Notes under the pieces: generated by a model | The model's database searches: none | What the model saw: only the letters and a program-made list of their open reading frames with translations | Told to the model about the DNA's origin: nothing | Position numbers and translations under genes: made by a program | Assembly (NCBI GenBank): GCA_905479835.1 | Contig: CAJQNZ010000044.1 | Coordinates: 1 to 42,532 of the forward strand | Length of the DNA: 42,532 nucleotides | Source of the DNA: an uncultured Flavobacteriaceae bacterium | GTDB lineage: Bacteria > Bacteroidota > Bacteroidia > Flavobacteriales > Flavobacteriaceae | Direction: 5' to 3' | In this document: one piece after another, positions 34,596-42,532 of the stretch | Numbering within the stretch: position 1 is the first letter of the stretch | Layout of the letters: the number at the start of each line of letters is the position of its first letter

Positions 34596-35365
34596 TAAAT
34601 TGTTATTTGTCCACTATATACGAATGTTGCAGGACCTTTTAAAAAGACATCTGTATATTTTCCATTTTTTTCGGAAAAAGATACTTCTAGAATTCCACCT
34701 TCAACATTTATAGAAACGATATTACTAGTTGTATTTTTTGTTTTATGCATCGCTATAGCAACTGCAGTTGCTCCTGTTCCGCAGGCCAGAGTTTCATCTT
34801 CAACGCCTTTTTCATAAGTTCGTACTCTAAAAGTTTTTGAGTCTATTTGCTCAACAAAATTAACGTTACTTCCAGGATGCTTATATTGATTTCTGATTTC
34901 TTTACCTTTTTCAAAAACTGGAAATCTATCTATATCATCTACCAATTCAACATGATGTTGAGTTCCAGTATAGGCAAATACTGAATTTTTATTTATTATA
35001 ATTTCAGAAACATCTATCATTTGTAATGATACAATATCATTATTGATTTCTGCATAATGCGATCCGTCAATAGCGTTAAAAGTAGTTTTTAAATCAATAA
35101 TCCCTAATTTCTTGGCAAATGAAACGGCACATCTTCCACCATTGCCACACATAGTTTGACTTCCATCTGAATTGTAATAGGTCATTTTAAAATCTAGACG
35201 AGTGTCATTTTCTATTAAAATAACTCCATCAGCACCAATCCCAAATCTTCGATCGCACAATTTACTTATTATTGAGTTATTTCCTAACGGGAAAAAGTGA
35301 TTTCGATTGTCTATGAAAACAAAATCATTTCCTGTTCCTTGATATTTAAAAAATGGAATATTCAT
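34595..35365 (-). CDS. dapF: Diaminopimelate epimerase
   Basis: Converts LL-diaminopimelate to the meso form, needed for lysine and peptidoglycan. The protein has 256 residues. Both active-site cysteines are present: Cys73 in TMCGNGGRCAV and Cys195 in ETLACGTGATAVAIA. FKYQGTGNDFVFIDNR at the start fixes the start codon. The next two genes overlap it in series. Its consensus promoter ends only six bases before the start codon, so the mRNA may be leaderless. Confidence 0.96.
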   Translation of the reverse strand: MNIPFFKYQGTGNDFVFIDNRNHFFPLGNNSIISKLCDRRFGIGADGVILIENDTRLDFKMTYYNSDGSQTMCGNGGRCAVSFAKKLGIIDLKTTFNAIDGSHYAEINNDIVSLQMIDVSEIIINKNSVFAYTGTQHHVELVDDIDRFPVFEKGKEIRNQYKHPGSNVNFVEQIDSKTFRVRTYEKGVEDETLACGTGATAVAIAMHKTKNTTSNIVSINVEGGILEVSFSEKNGKYTDVFLKGPATFVYSGQITI

Positions 35366-35370
35366 TAAGA

Positions 35371-35400
35371 CAAATGTACAGTTTTAGGATGAAAAGACAA
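35371..35400 (-). promoter_or_regulatory. Promoter of the dapF operon
   Basis: On the minus strand TTG (35400-35398), an exact 19-nt spacer and TACATTTG (35378-35371) match the consensus. The start codon (35365) is five bases past the box, which predicts a transcript with almost no leader. Confidence 0.7.
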
Positions 35401-35513
35401 GTGTCAAACTGTATTTTACAAAGTCTTTTTATATAGTATAAAAGTCTAGTTAGTAGACTGGAACAGGAATGTTAAAGTTCCGTTAATCTGTTTTTAACAA
35501 GACAATAAATCAA

Positions 35514-35521
35514 TAATTTTG
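35514..35521 (+). promoter_or_regulatory. Putative -7 element of the HtrA protease gene
   Basis: TAATTTTG matches TAnnTTTG, 33 bp before the start. The -33 region is T-rich without a clear TTG. An inverted GGAAC/GTTCC pair lies about 35 bp further up (35460-35480). Confidence 0.4.
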
Positions 35522-35554
35522 AGTGTTAAATAATAAATCTAAAATAGATATAGT

Positions 35555-36970
35555 ATGAAAAAAGTTTTAAGTTTAGTTTTAGTTTCAGCATTGGGAGGAG
35601 CAATGACTCTAGGTGCTTATAAACTTTTTGTTGAAAAAAACGATGTTGTTTATGAACATCAAGAGCAAGAAAGTTTAAATAATTTTCAGGCTGCTTTTGT
35701 AAATACTCCAACAATCAATAGTGAGCCTTCAGACTTTACAGAAGCTTCTGAAAAAACATTGAGTACTGTTGTTCATGTTAAGAATAAATCTATCTCTACT
35801 TCTAGAAATTCATTTGAAGAATTATTTTTTGGTCCAAATGGTAGAGTAGAGAGGAAGCCAAAAATTAAAATTGGTTTTGGAAGTGGCGTTATCGTTTCTT
35901 CAGATGGATATATTATTACTAATAATCATGTAATTGATAATGCCAATGACATTGAGATAGTACTTAATAATAAGAAATCGTATAAGGCTGAATTAATTGG
36001 AACAGATGCAAGTAATGATATCGCATTGGTTAAGATAGATGCAAAAGATTTACCTTACATTACTTTTGGAGATTCAGATAATGTTAAAGTTGGTGAATGG
36101 GTATTAGCAGTTGGAAATCCTTATAATTTAACAGCAACAGTTACAGCAGGAATTGTAAGTGCCAAAGGAAGAGATCTTTTGCGTAATAATAACACTACCG
36201 AATCTTATATTCAGACAGATGCAGTTGTTAATTCTGGAAATAGTGGGGGAGCACTTGTGAATACTTATGGAGAATTGATAGGTATTAATACAATGATTAC
36301 ATCAACTACTGGTTCATATATCGGATATTCATTTGCAGTTCCTTCTAATATTGCAAAAAAAGTAATTGAAGATATTATGGAGTTCGGTAATGTCCAACGA
36401 GCTTTTATAGGGATTAACTACAGAGAATTGGATGGAAATATCAATAAAGATTTTGATGTTTCGAATACTGAAGGAGTTATAATTACCAATGTATTGGAAG
36501 ATAGTGGAGCAAAAAAAGCAGGGATTAGAATTAATGATATTATTGTAAAAGCAGATAATGTTGATGTATCTACTTTTGCTGATTTAAGTGGTTTTTTAAG
36601 TGCTCAAAGACCTGGAGATGTAATTGATTTTACAATTATAAGAAACGGAAGTCAAAGTATTATCCCTGTAGAATTGTATAAAAACGAAACTACCACAGTA
36701 AATCGTCTAGGACTAAACTTAGAACCATTAAATTCATTAGAATTAAAAAGTAATAAATTAAAACAAGGAGTAAAAATATCAAGTATCATTAATCCTAAAC
36801 TTGCATATTTGGGGTTAAAAAGAGGTTATATTATTACAGGAATTAATGGGCAAGTAATTCAAACAGTAGAAGATGTAAGTACTCTTGTTAATAATTTAAA
36901 TTCTGATAGTAGACTTGTGCTTGAAGTTCTTAATGAAAATGGAGTTACAGAACGTTATATATATGAATAA
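35555..36970 (+). CDS. Do-family serine endopeptidase (HtrA/DegP-like)
   Basis: Periplasmic quality-control protease. The protein has 471 residues: an N-terminal signal or anchor (LSLVLVSALGGAMTLGAY), a trypsin-like domain with the complete triad His125 (TNNHVIDN), Asp155 (SNDIALVKI) and Ser230 (NSGNSGGALV), then two PDZ domains (about 270-370, with GVIITNVLEDSGAKKAGI, and 385-470, with GVKISSIINPKLAYLGLKRGYIITGING). Length and layout match DegP/DegQ. It is a single gene with a promoter and a strong terminator; envelope-stress control is plausible but not shown. Confidence 0.95.
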   Translation: MKKVLSLVLVSALGGAMTLGAYKLFVEKNDVVYEHQEQESLNNFQAAFVNTPTINSEPSDFTEASEKTLSTVVHVKNKSISTSRNSFEELFFGPNGRVERKPKIKIGFGSGVIVSSDGYIITNNHVIDNANDIEIVLNNKKSYKAELIGTDASNDIALVKIDAKDLPYITFGDSDNVKVGEWVLAVGNPYNLTATVTAGIVSAKGRDLLRNNNTTESYIQTDAVVNSGNSGGALVNTYGELIGINTMITSTTGSYIGYSFAVPSNIAKKVIEDIMEFGNVQRAFIGINYRELDGNINKDFDVSNTEGVIITNVLEDSGAKKAGIRINDIIVKADNVDVSTFADLSGFLSAQRPGDVIDFTIIRNGSQSIIPVELYKNETTTVNRLGLNLEPLNSLELKSNKLKQGVKISSIINPKLAYLGLKRGYIITGINGQVIQTVEDVSTLVNNLNSDSRLVLEVLNENGVTERYIYE

Positions 36971-36992
36971 AAGTGATGTTTTTTTAATGCTG

Positions 36993-37024
36993 AAAGTCGA
37001 TACAATTTGTATCGACTTTTTTAT
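36993..37024 (+). terminator. Rho-independent terminator of the HtrA gene
   Basis: A long near-perfect stem: AAAGTCGATACA (from 36993) pairs with TGTATCGACTTT (to 37019), followed by a T run. Confidence 0.92.
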
Positions 37025-37059
37025 TTTAAAATAAATCTACGAAAACGTTTTAGTTTTCA

Positions 37060-37067
37060 TAAATTTG
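37060..37067 (+). promoter_or_regulatory. Putative -7 element of the GAPDH gene
   Basis: TAAATTTG matches TAnnTTTG, 33 bp before the ATG at 37100. No clear TTG box. Confidence 0.45.
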
Positions 37068-37099
37068 CAGAAAATTTATAAATTTTTAATTCAAAAATA

Positions 37100-37432
37100 A
37101 TGGATAAAAAAACATATGAACAAGAATTAACTTTCCAGACAGATAGAAGAAGGGCTTCTGTCGAATTTATGAAGTTAATAAGTGATTTATGGTATGATAA
37201 CACTATTGAATTGGTATTCTTTAGAAATCAATTGATTGATAGAAATGTAAGTGAGATATTAAATTTATTAGAATATGCAACAGAATTTGTAGGGAAATCA
37301 ATTTCAATTTTTGACGCTGTAGAGATTGCAAATACGATAAAATTATTGAACTTACCTCCATCTAAACTTGATATAGGAAAATTGGTTTATGAATATCAAT
37401 CGGATAATTCAGATAATATTTATGGTTTTTAA
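37100..37432 (+). CDS. gap: N-terminal domain of glyceraldehyde-3-phosphate dehydrogenase, cut off by a frameshift
   Basis: The 110 residues match the N-terminal extension of the long (~480-residue) GAPDH found in flavobacteria: FQTDRRRASVEFMKLISDLWYDNTIELVFFRNQLIDRNVSEILNL and FDAVEIANTIKLLNLPPSKLDIGKLVYEY. The frame stops at TAA (37430-37432) right after a run of five T. If the run had six, the reading would continue from YGF into LSEKLKEAHATELIQPKDV, joining the catalytic part with no gap. The combined length would be 479 residues, as expected for the family. So this is either a true mutation, a recoding site or a sequencing error. Taken alone, it could be annotated as a hypothetical protein. 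Confidence 0.85.
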   Translation: MDKKTYEQELTFQTDRRRASVEFMKLISDLWYDNTIELVFFRNQLIDRNVSEILNLLEYATEFVGKSISIFDAVEIANTIKLLNLPPSKLDIGKLVYEYQSDNSDNIYGF

Positions 37433-37440
37433 GTGAAAAA

Positions 37441-38538
37441 TTGAAAGAAGCACATGCTACAGAATTGATTCAGCCAAAAGATGTAGTTCTTTATGGATTT
37501 GGTAGAATAGGTAGATTGGTTGCTAGAGAATTAATGAGTAAGACTGGAAAAGGTCAACAGATGCGTTTGAGAGCCATCGTAACAAGAGGTAAAATAGACA
37601 AGACGGTATTGGATAAAAGAGCCTCATTATTGAAAAGTGATTCTGTACATGGAGATTTTTCTGGAACAGTACGTGTTGATTTAGAAAAAAATGCATTGGT
37701 AATTAATGGTACTACTGTACATGTCATTTCTGCGAATGCTCCTGAAGACATTGATTATACACAATATGGTATTAAAGACGCATTGGTAATTGATAACACA
37801 GGTGCTTTCAGAGATAAAGAAGCTTTAAGTCGTCATCTAGTTTCTAAAGGTGTCAATAAAGTTTTATTAACTGCTCCTGGAAAAGGAATTCCTAATATCG
37901 TTTATGGCGTGAATCATCTTGAGCATACATCAGATTCTACAGATATATTCTCAGCAGCTTCTTGTACTACCAATGCAATTACTCCTATTTTAAAAGTTGT
38001 TGAAGATAATTTTGGAGTAATAAATGGGCATCTAGAAACGATTCATGCATATACCAATGATCAAAATTTGGTTGATAATATGCATAGTAAATATCGTAGA
38101 GGTAGAGCGGCAGCTTTAAACATGGTAATCACTGAAACCGGAGCAGGAAAAGCAGTTTCAAAAGCTTTACCTTCATTAGAAGGAAAATTAACTTCTAATG
38201 CGATAAGAGTTCCTGTTCCTAACGGATCATTGGCAATATTGAATCTCCAATTAGAAAAATCTGCTGGATCGGATACTATGAATTCAATGATTAAAAAATA
38301 TGCATTGGAAGGAAATCTAGTTGAGCAAATAAAATATTCTTTGGACAATGAATTGGTTTCTTCTGATATCGTTGGGTCATCTGCTCCTGCGATTTATGAT
38401 AGCAAGGCAACTATTTCAACAGAAGACGGAAAGACAGTTGTATTGTACATATGGTATGATAATGAATATGGCTATAGTCATCAAGTAATTCGATTAGCTA
38501 AACATATTTCTAAGGTAAAACGTTTTACTTATTATTAG
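37441..38538 (+). CDS. gap: Glyceraldehyde-3-phosphate dehydrogenase, catalytic part of the frameshifted gene
   Basis: Oxidises glyceraldehyde 3-phosphate to 1,3-bisphosphoglycerate in glycolysis or the reverse in gluconeogenesis. The NAD(P)-binding start VLYGFGRIGRLVARELM and the active-site Cys (SAASCTTNAITPIL, residue 175 of this fragment) with its partner His (LETIHAYTNDQN) are present, as is the C-terminal WYDNEYGYSHQVIRLAKHI. The listed TTG start at 37441 is an artefact of the frame; the reading frame is open upstream to 37417 and joins the N-terminal domain if one T is added. All catalytic residues are intact. Confidence 0.93.
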   Translation: MKEAHATELIQPKDVVLYGFGRIGRLVARELMSKTGKGQQMRLRAIVTRGKIDKTVLDKRASLLKSDSVHGDFSGTVRVDLEKNALVINGTTVHVISANAPEDIDYTQYGIKDALVIDNTGAFRDKEALSRHLVSKGVNKVLLTAPGKGIPNIVYGVNHLEHTSDSTDIFSAASCTTNAITPILKVVEDNFGVINGHLETIHAYTNDQNLVDNMHSKYRRGRAAALNMVITETGAGKAVSKALPSLEGKLTSNAIRVPVPNGSLAILNLQLEKSAGSDTMNSMIKKYALEGNLVEQIKYSLDNELVSSDIVGSSAPAIYDSKATISTEDGKTVVLYIWYDNEYGYSHQVIRLAKHISKVKRFTYY

Positions 38539-38555
38539 TAAATAATTTTATAAAT

Positions 38556-38587
38556 AAAAAGCCGAAGTAATTGCTTCGGCTTTTTTT
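38556..38587 (+). terminator. Rho-independent terminator of the GAPDH gene
   Basis: GCCGAAG (38561-38567) pairs with CTTCGGC (38574-38580), flanked by A5 and T7. Confidence 0.93.
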
Positions 38588-38646
38588 ATGAATGAAATAG
38601 TTGATTTATAAGTTGTAATTTTAAAGTCAATTTAAATCAAAATTTC

Positions 38647-39243
38647 ATGAAAAATATAGTTCTATTTTTTTTATTAACTTCATTAGTTATACCATCAATT
38701 GCTCAACAACAAAACACAATGAAAGATGTGCCTTATTATGAAATGCCAGAATACTATGAAACCTATACAATAGGAACAGTTATGGCTAGAATGCTTGATG
38801 GATTGGGATTTCGTTATAGATGGTCAACTGAAGATTTAAAAGAAGAAGATTTACGATATAGACCTAGTGAAGATGCGAGAACAACAATTGAAACAATAGA
38901 TCATATTTATAGTCTTTCAAATGTTATTTTTAATACTGTAACTGGAGTTTCAACAGATTTTACAATTGAAAATACTGAATTATCATTTGTTGAGAAAAGA
39001 ATCAAGACACTTCATAATTTTAAGAAAGCTAGTGATATTTTAAAAGGAGTGACAGATTTAGAAACGCTTAAAATTAAATTTATTTCTAAAAAAGGTGCGT
39101 CTGAATATCCTTTCTGGAATTTGATAAATGGACCTATAGAAGATGCTATATGGCATTCAGGACAGTTGGTTTCTTTCAGAAGATCTTCTGGAAACCCAAT
39201 GAATTCAAAGGTGAGTTTTTTAACTGGAAAAGTCAGAAATTAA
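38647..39243 (+). CDS. Exported DinB-like protein
   Basis: The protein has 198 residues with a Sec signal peptide (NIVLFFLLTSLVIPSIAQQ, cleavage near residue 20). The mature part is a four-helix bundle of the DinB/YfiT type: a metal-binding His in ETIDHIYSL and another in DAIWHSGQLVSFRRSSGNPM. The second segment is the typical C-terminal motif of DinB-like proteins (W-H-x-G-Q-x-x-x-x-R). No enzymatic role is known; some members act as bacillithiol- or mycothiol-dependent transferases. Export is unusual for the superfamily. The 3' end overlaps the convergent thioredoxin-like gene by 24 bp. Confidence 0.82.
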   Translation: MKNIVLFFLLTSLVIPSIAQQQNTMKDVPYYEMPEYYETYTIGTVMARMLDGLGFRYRWSTEDLKEEDLRYRPSEDARTTIETIDHIYSLSNVIFNTVTGVSTDFTIENTELSFVEKRIKTLHNFKKASDILKGVTDLETLKIKFISKKGASEYPFWNLINGPIEDAIWHSGQLVSFRRSSGNPMNSKVSFLTGKVRN

Positions 39244-40635
39244 ACGTTTTTGATTTTCAAGTTTTTTCAATTGTCTCTCTAGGAATGGAGAGGATAAGAA
39301 GGTGAAACTATTAGAAATAATACCATCATCATTAATTAAAATGGTTCTTGGTTGAAGGCTTCTAATGTATTTTTTTGCACTACTATTTTCAGTAAGAATA
39401 TATTGATTGTTTAAATTTTTATTAACTTTTGCTTCTTTATTTGGATGGATATTGATTCCTACAAAAACTAATGAAGGATGATTTTTCTGCAAATTTTTCA
39501 CTCTTTTAATAAGAATATCTTGGCTCATCATTTCCGGAGACCAAAAATAAATCACGGCTTTTTTATTTTTTATAATCGATTTAATAGTCGTTGTAGTATT
39601 ATTCAAGGATATTAAATCGAAATTTTCAAGAGGTTTGTGTGTTTTTATACTTTCACAATCTGCTGCCAATTTTTGAATTCTATCCATATGATATTTATTC
39701 GTAGAGTTTGCATTAAATATTTCTAATGCTTCTTTATTAATTGCACAAGAAGACTGATTTTCTCTAAAATCATTAAAAATGGCTTGGTATAACAATTGGT
39801 TTTTAAATTCCTCTATAGTGATTTTTTCTATAATCGTATTTAAAAGGTGTACCGTTAAATTATTTTCTTGTTCAGAATAACTTTTCGAATAAGCTAAATT
39901 ATACAATTGGCTACTTACATAATTATGGTAAGTGAAAAATGAAAGTAAATCCTCATTATTGAGATTGATATCTTTTCTATAATTATAATAAGATTCAGAA
40001 ACCTCGGGAAATGAATCCAAATGCATTCTATTTTTATGGATATAAGGATACATTTCCTTGCGTCTATATATTGGATAATTTATTGCAACGTCTACTAATT
40101 TATTAAATCCATCTGATAAAATTATTTTTGAATTTTTTAACCTTGTGAATTGTTCTAAATTGATCTTCTGTACAGAGTCTATTTTTTTTTCAAAAACAGG
40201 ACTTTCAAAATCTGAAAACGTATGAAATTCATAATTATCTTTCTCGTTTTTTAAATATGAAGAAATTAAAAAATTGTTTTTTTCTGCACCTTTCCCATTA
40301 AATACAAGAGATTCGTCAAAATCCCACGTATTCAACCGTATAATGATACTATCGGTAGGTTCTATATAAACATATTGAAATTCGAATCCTTTTTTATAAG
40401 ATCCATGCTTGAAAGAGTACAAGCCTTCTGAAATTGAGTCAAATCTCATCAAAAATGAATTGTCAGGTTTCAGCCATATAGTATCTAATGCTTTTTCATC
40501 TTTATATAAAATAACATTATTGCTTTTTGGATTGACAATCTGACCTCCAAAGAATGTTGGTTGAGTAGTTTTATCAGTATTACTACAACTGAAAAAAGTA
40601 AAAATAACAATCAATATTAGTAAAATATTTTTCAT
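39220..40635 (-). CDS. Lipoprotein with a thioredoxin-like C-terminal domain lacking CxxC
   Basis: From the ATG at 40635 the protein has 471 residues with a lipobox Cys at residue 17 (FTFFSC). The frame opens at 40683 but the start there has no homology to a signal. The N-terminal ~110 residues (FFGGQIVNPKSNNVILYKD, KPDNSFLMRFD) resemble the beta-sandwich found at the start of Bacteroidota TlpA-type lipoproteins. A helical middle follows. The C-terminal ~120 residues have a thioredoxin fold (KAVIYFWSPEMMSQDILIKRV, FVGINIHPN, PRTILINDDG), but the redox motif CxxC is absent: the site reads FWSPEMMS (364-371). So it is not a disulfide reductase; a binding role is possible. Confidence 0.8.
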   Translation of the reverse strand: MKNILLILIVIFTFFSCSNTDKTTQPTFFGGQIVNPKSNNVILYKDEKALDTIWLKPDNSFLMRFDSISEGLYSFKHGSYKKGFEFQYVYIEPTDSIIIRLNTWDFDESLVFNGKGAEKNNFLISSYLKNEKDNYEFHTFSDFESPVFEKKIDSVQKINLEQFTRLKNSKIILSDGFNKLVDVAINYPIYRRKEMYPYIHKNRMHLDSFPEVSESYYNYRKDINLNNEDLLSFFTYHNYVSSQLYNLAYSKSYSEQENNLTVHLLNTIIEKITIEEFKNQLLYQAIFNDFRENQSSCAINKEALEIFNANSTNKYHMDRIQKLAADCESIKTHKPLENFDLISLNNTTTTIKSIIKNKKAVIYFWSPEMMSQDILIKRVKNLQKNHPSLVFVGINIHPNKEAKVNKNLNNQYILTENSSAKKYIRSLQPRTILINDDGIISNSFTFLSSPFLERQLKKLENQKRLISDFSS

Positions 40636-40680
40636 TTCTTTATGAGGTAAACTTTGCTTTAAATTGTACGGACAAAAATA

Positions 40681-40688
40681 CAAATATA
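40681..40688 (-). promoter_or_regulatory. Putative -7 element of the thioredoxin-like gene
   Basis: On the minus strand this reads TATATTTG, a TAnnTTTG match, 45 bp before the chosen start codon. It also supports the start at 40635 over 40683. Confidence 0.45.
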
Positions 40689-40813
40689 CCTTTGCACTCT
40701 TGTTAAACAGATGTTAAAAAATATTGAGTATAATTATTACTTAATGATTGATTAATACATACTTTAAATAAAAATCAGCCTATTTTTATGTGCTTTAAGT
40801 CTGTTATTTTTCA

Positions 40814-40821
40814 TAATTTTG
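40814..40821 (+). promoter_or_regulatory. Putative -7 element of the ABC-F gene
   Basis: TAATTTTG matches TAnnTTTG, 29 bp before the ATG. No clear TTG box. Confidence 0.45.
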
Positions 40822-40835
40822 CCAAAAATTAATAA

Positions 40836-42532
<1,697 letters not shown>

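Noticed and set aside
35460-35480. Sigma-E-type promoter (GGAAC) upstream of the HtrA gene
   Set aside because: GGAAC and GTTCC are only an imperfect inverted pair and no -10 motif of that class follows. The TAATTTTG element is a better candidate.
37424-37434. Classical slippery heptamer for programmed frameshifting in the GAPDH gene
   Set aside because: The site is T5 before a stop, not a canonical X XXY YYZ heptamer, and I see no strong stem-loop just downstream. A sequencing indel is simpler; kept as an alternative in the finding.

Overview
The window is about 42.5 kb of AT-rich DNA from the chromosome of a member of the Bacteroidota, most likely family Flavobacteriaceae. The evidence is: many lipoproteins with short lipoboxes, a type IX secretion (T9SS) C-terminal sorting domain, start sites without strong Shine-Dalgarno sequences, repeated promoters of the Bacteroidota type (TTG-N19-TAnnTTTG), and gene clusters I recognise from flavobacteria (rsfS-ftsH-LUD-cdsA-psd-ACBP and pyrR-pyrB-small proteins-rnz). 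I see no phage, insertion sequence, CRISPR array, tRNA or rRNA. Nearly all of it is core housekeeping DNA.

Layout. 1-2413 (minus): a truncated beta-helix lipoprotein gene and a glutaminyl cyclase lipoprotein gene. 2544-2795: ribosomal protein L31 type B. 2862-7567 (minus): an AlkB-like dioxygenase, a YHYH-domain lipoprotein, a membrane protein and the chaperone HtpG. 7764-8771: FabH-like condensing enzyme. 8772-9353: a non-coding stretch with a candidate minus-strand small RNA. 9354-12449 (minus): pyrR, pyrB, a STAS-like protein, a tiny sorting-domain-only secreted protein and RNase Z. 12582-18814 (plus): TPR protein, two tandem DUF368 (polyprenyl-phosphate transporter family) proteins, aroE and a DUF349 protein. 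18854-24297 (minus): an envelope and lipid operon running rsfS, ftsH, LUD protein, cdsA, psd, acyl-CoA-binding protein, YceI. 24384-28526: birA, prmC, GNAT, ribD, YigZ and a thioesterase. 28697-31301 (plus): dnaA, a low-molecular-weight phosphatase and an RsmI-like methyltransferase. 31346-35365 (minus): a lysozyme-like protein, a small exported protein, mltG, GNAT and dapF. 35555-38538 (plus): an HtrA protease and a frameshifted glyceraldehyde-3-phosphate dehydrogenase. 38647-42476: a DinB-like protein, a thioredoxin-fold lipoprotein lacking CxxC, and an ABC-F ATPase.

Working together: the window is rich in envelope biogenesis genes. cdsA and psd make phosphatidylethanolamine; the two DUF368 proteins probably recycle the polyprenyl-phosphate carrier; dapF makes meso-diaminopimelate, and mltG and the lysozyme-like protein act on peptidoglycan; ftsH and the HtrA protease do envelope quality control. 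The most notable observations are: (1) a one-base loss in a T run that splits an otherwise normal flavobacterial GAPDH; (2) a promoter-to-terminator non-coding RNA candidate at about 8912-9037; (3) a dyad-rich, AT-rich 530-bp gap at 31970-32500; (4) an ABC-F protein whose degenerate motifs fall in the same predicted composite ATP site; (5) a possibly leaderless dapF transcript. I found no clear candidate for a wholly new multi-gene system.
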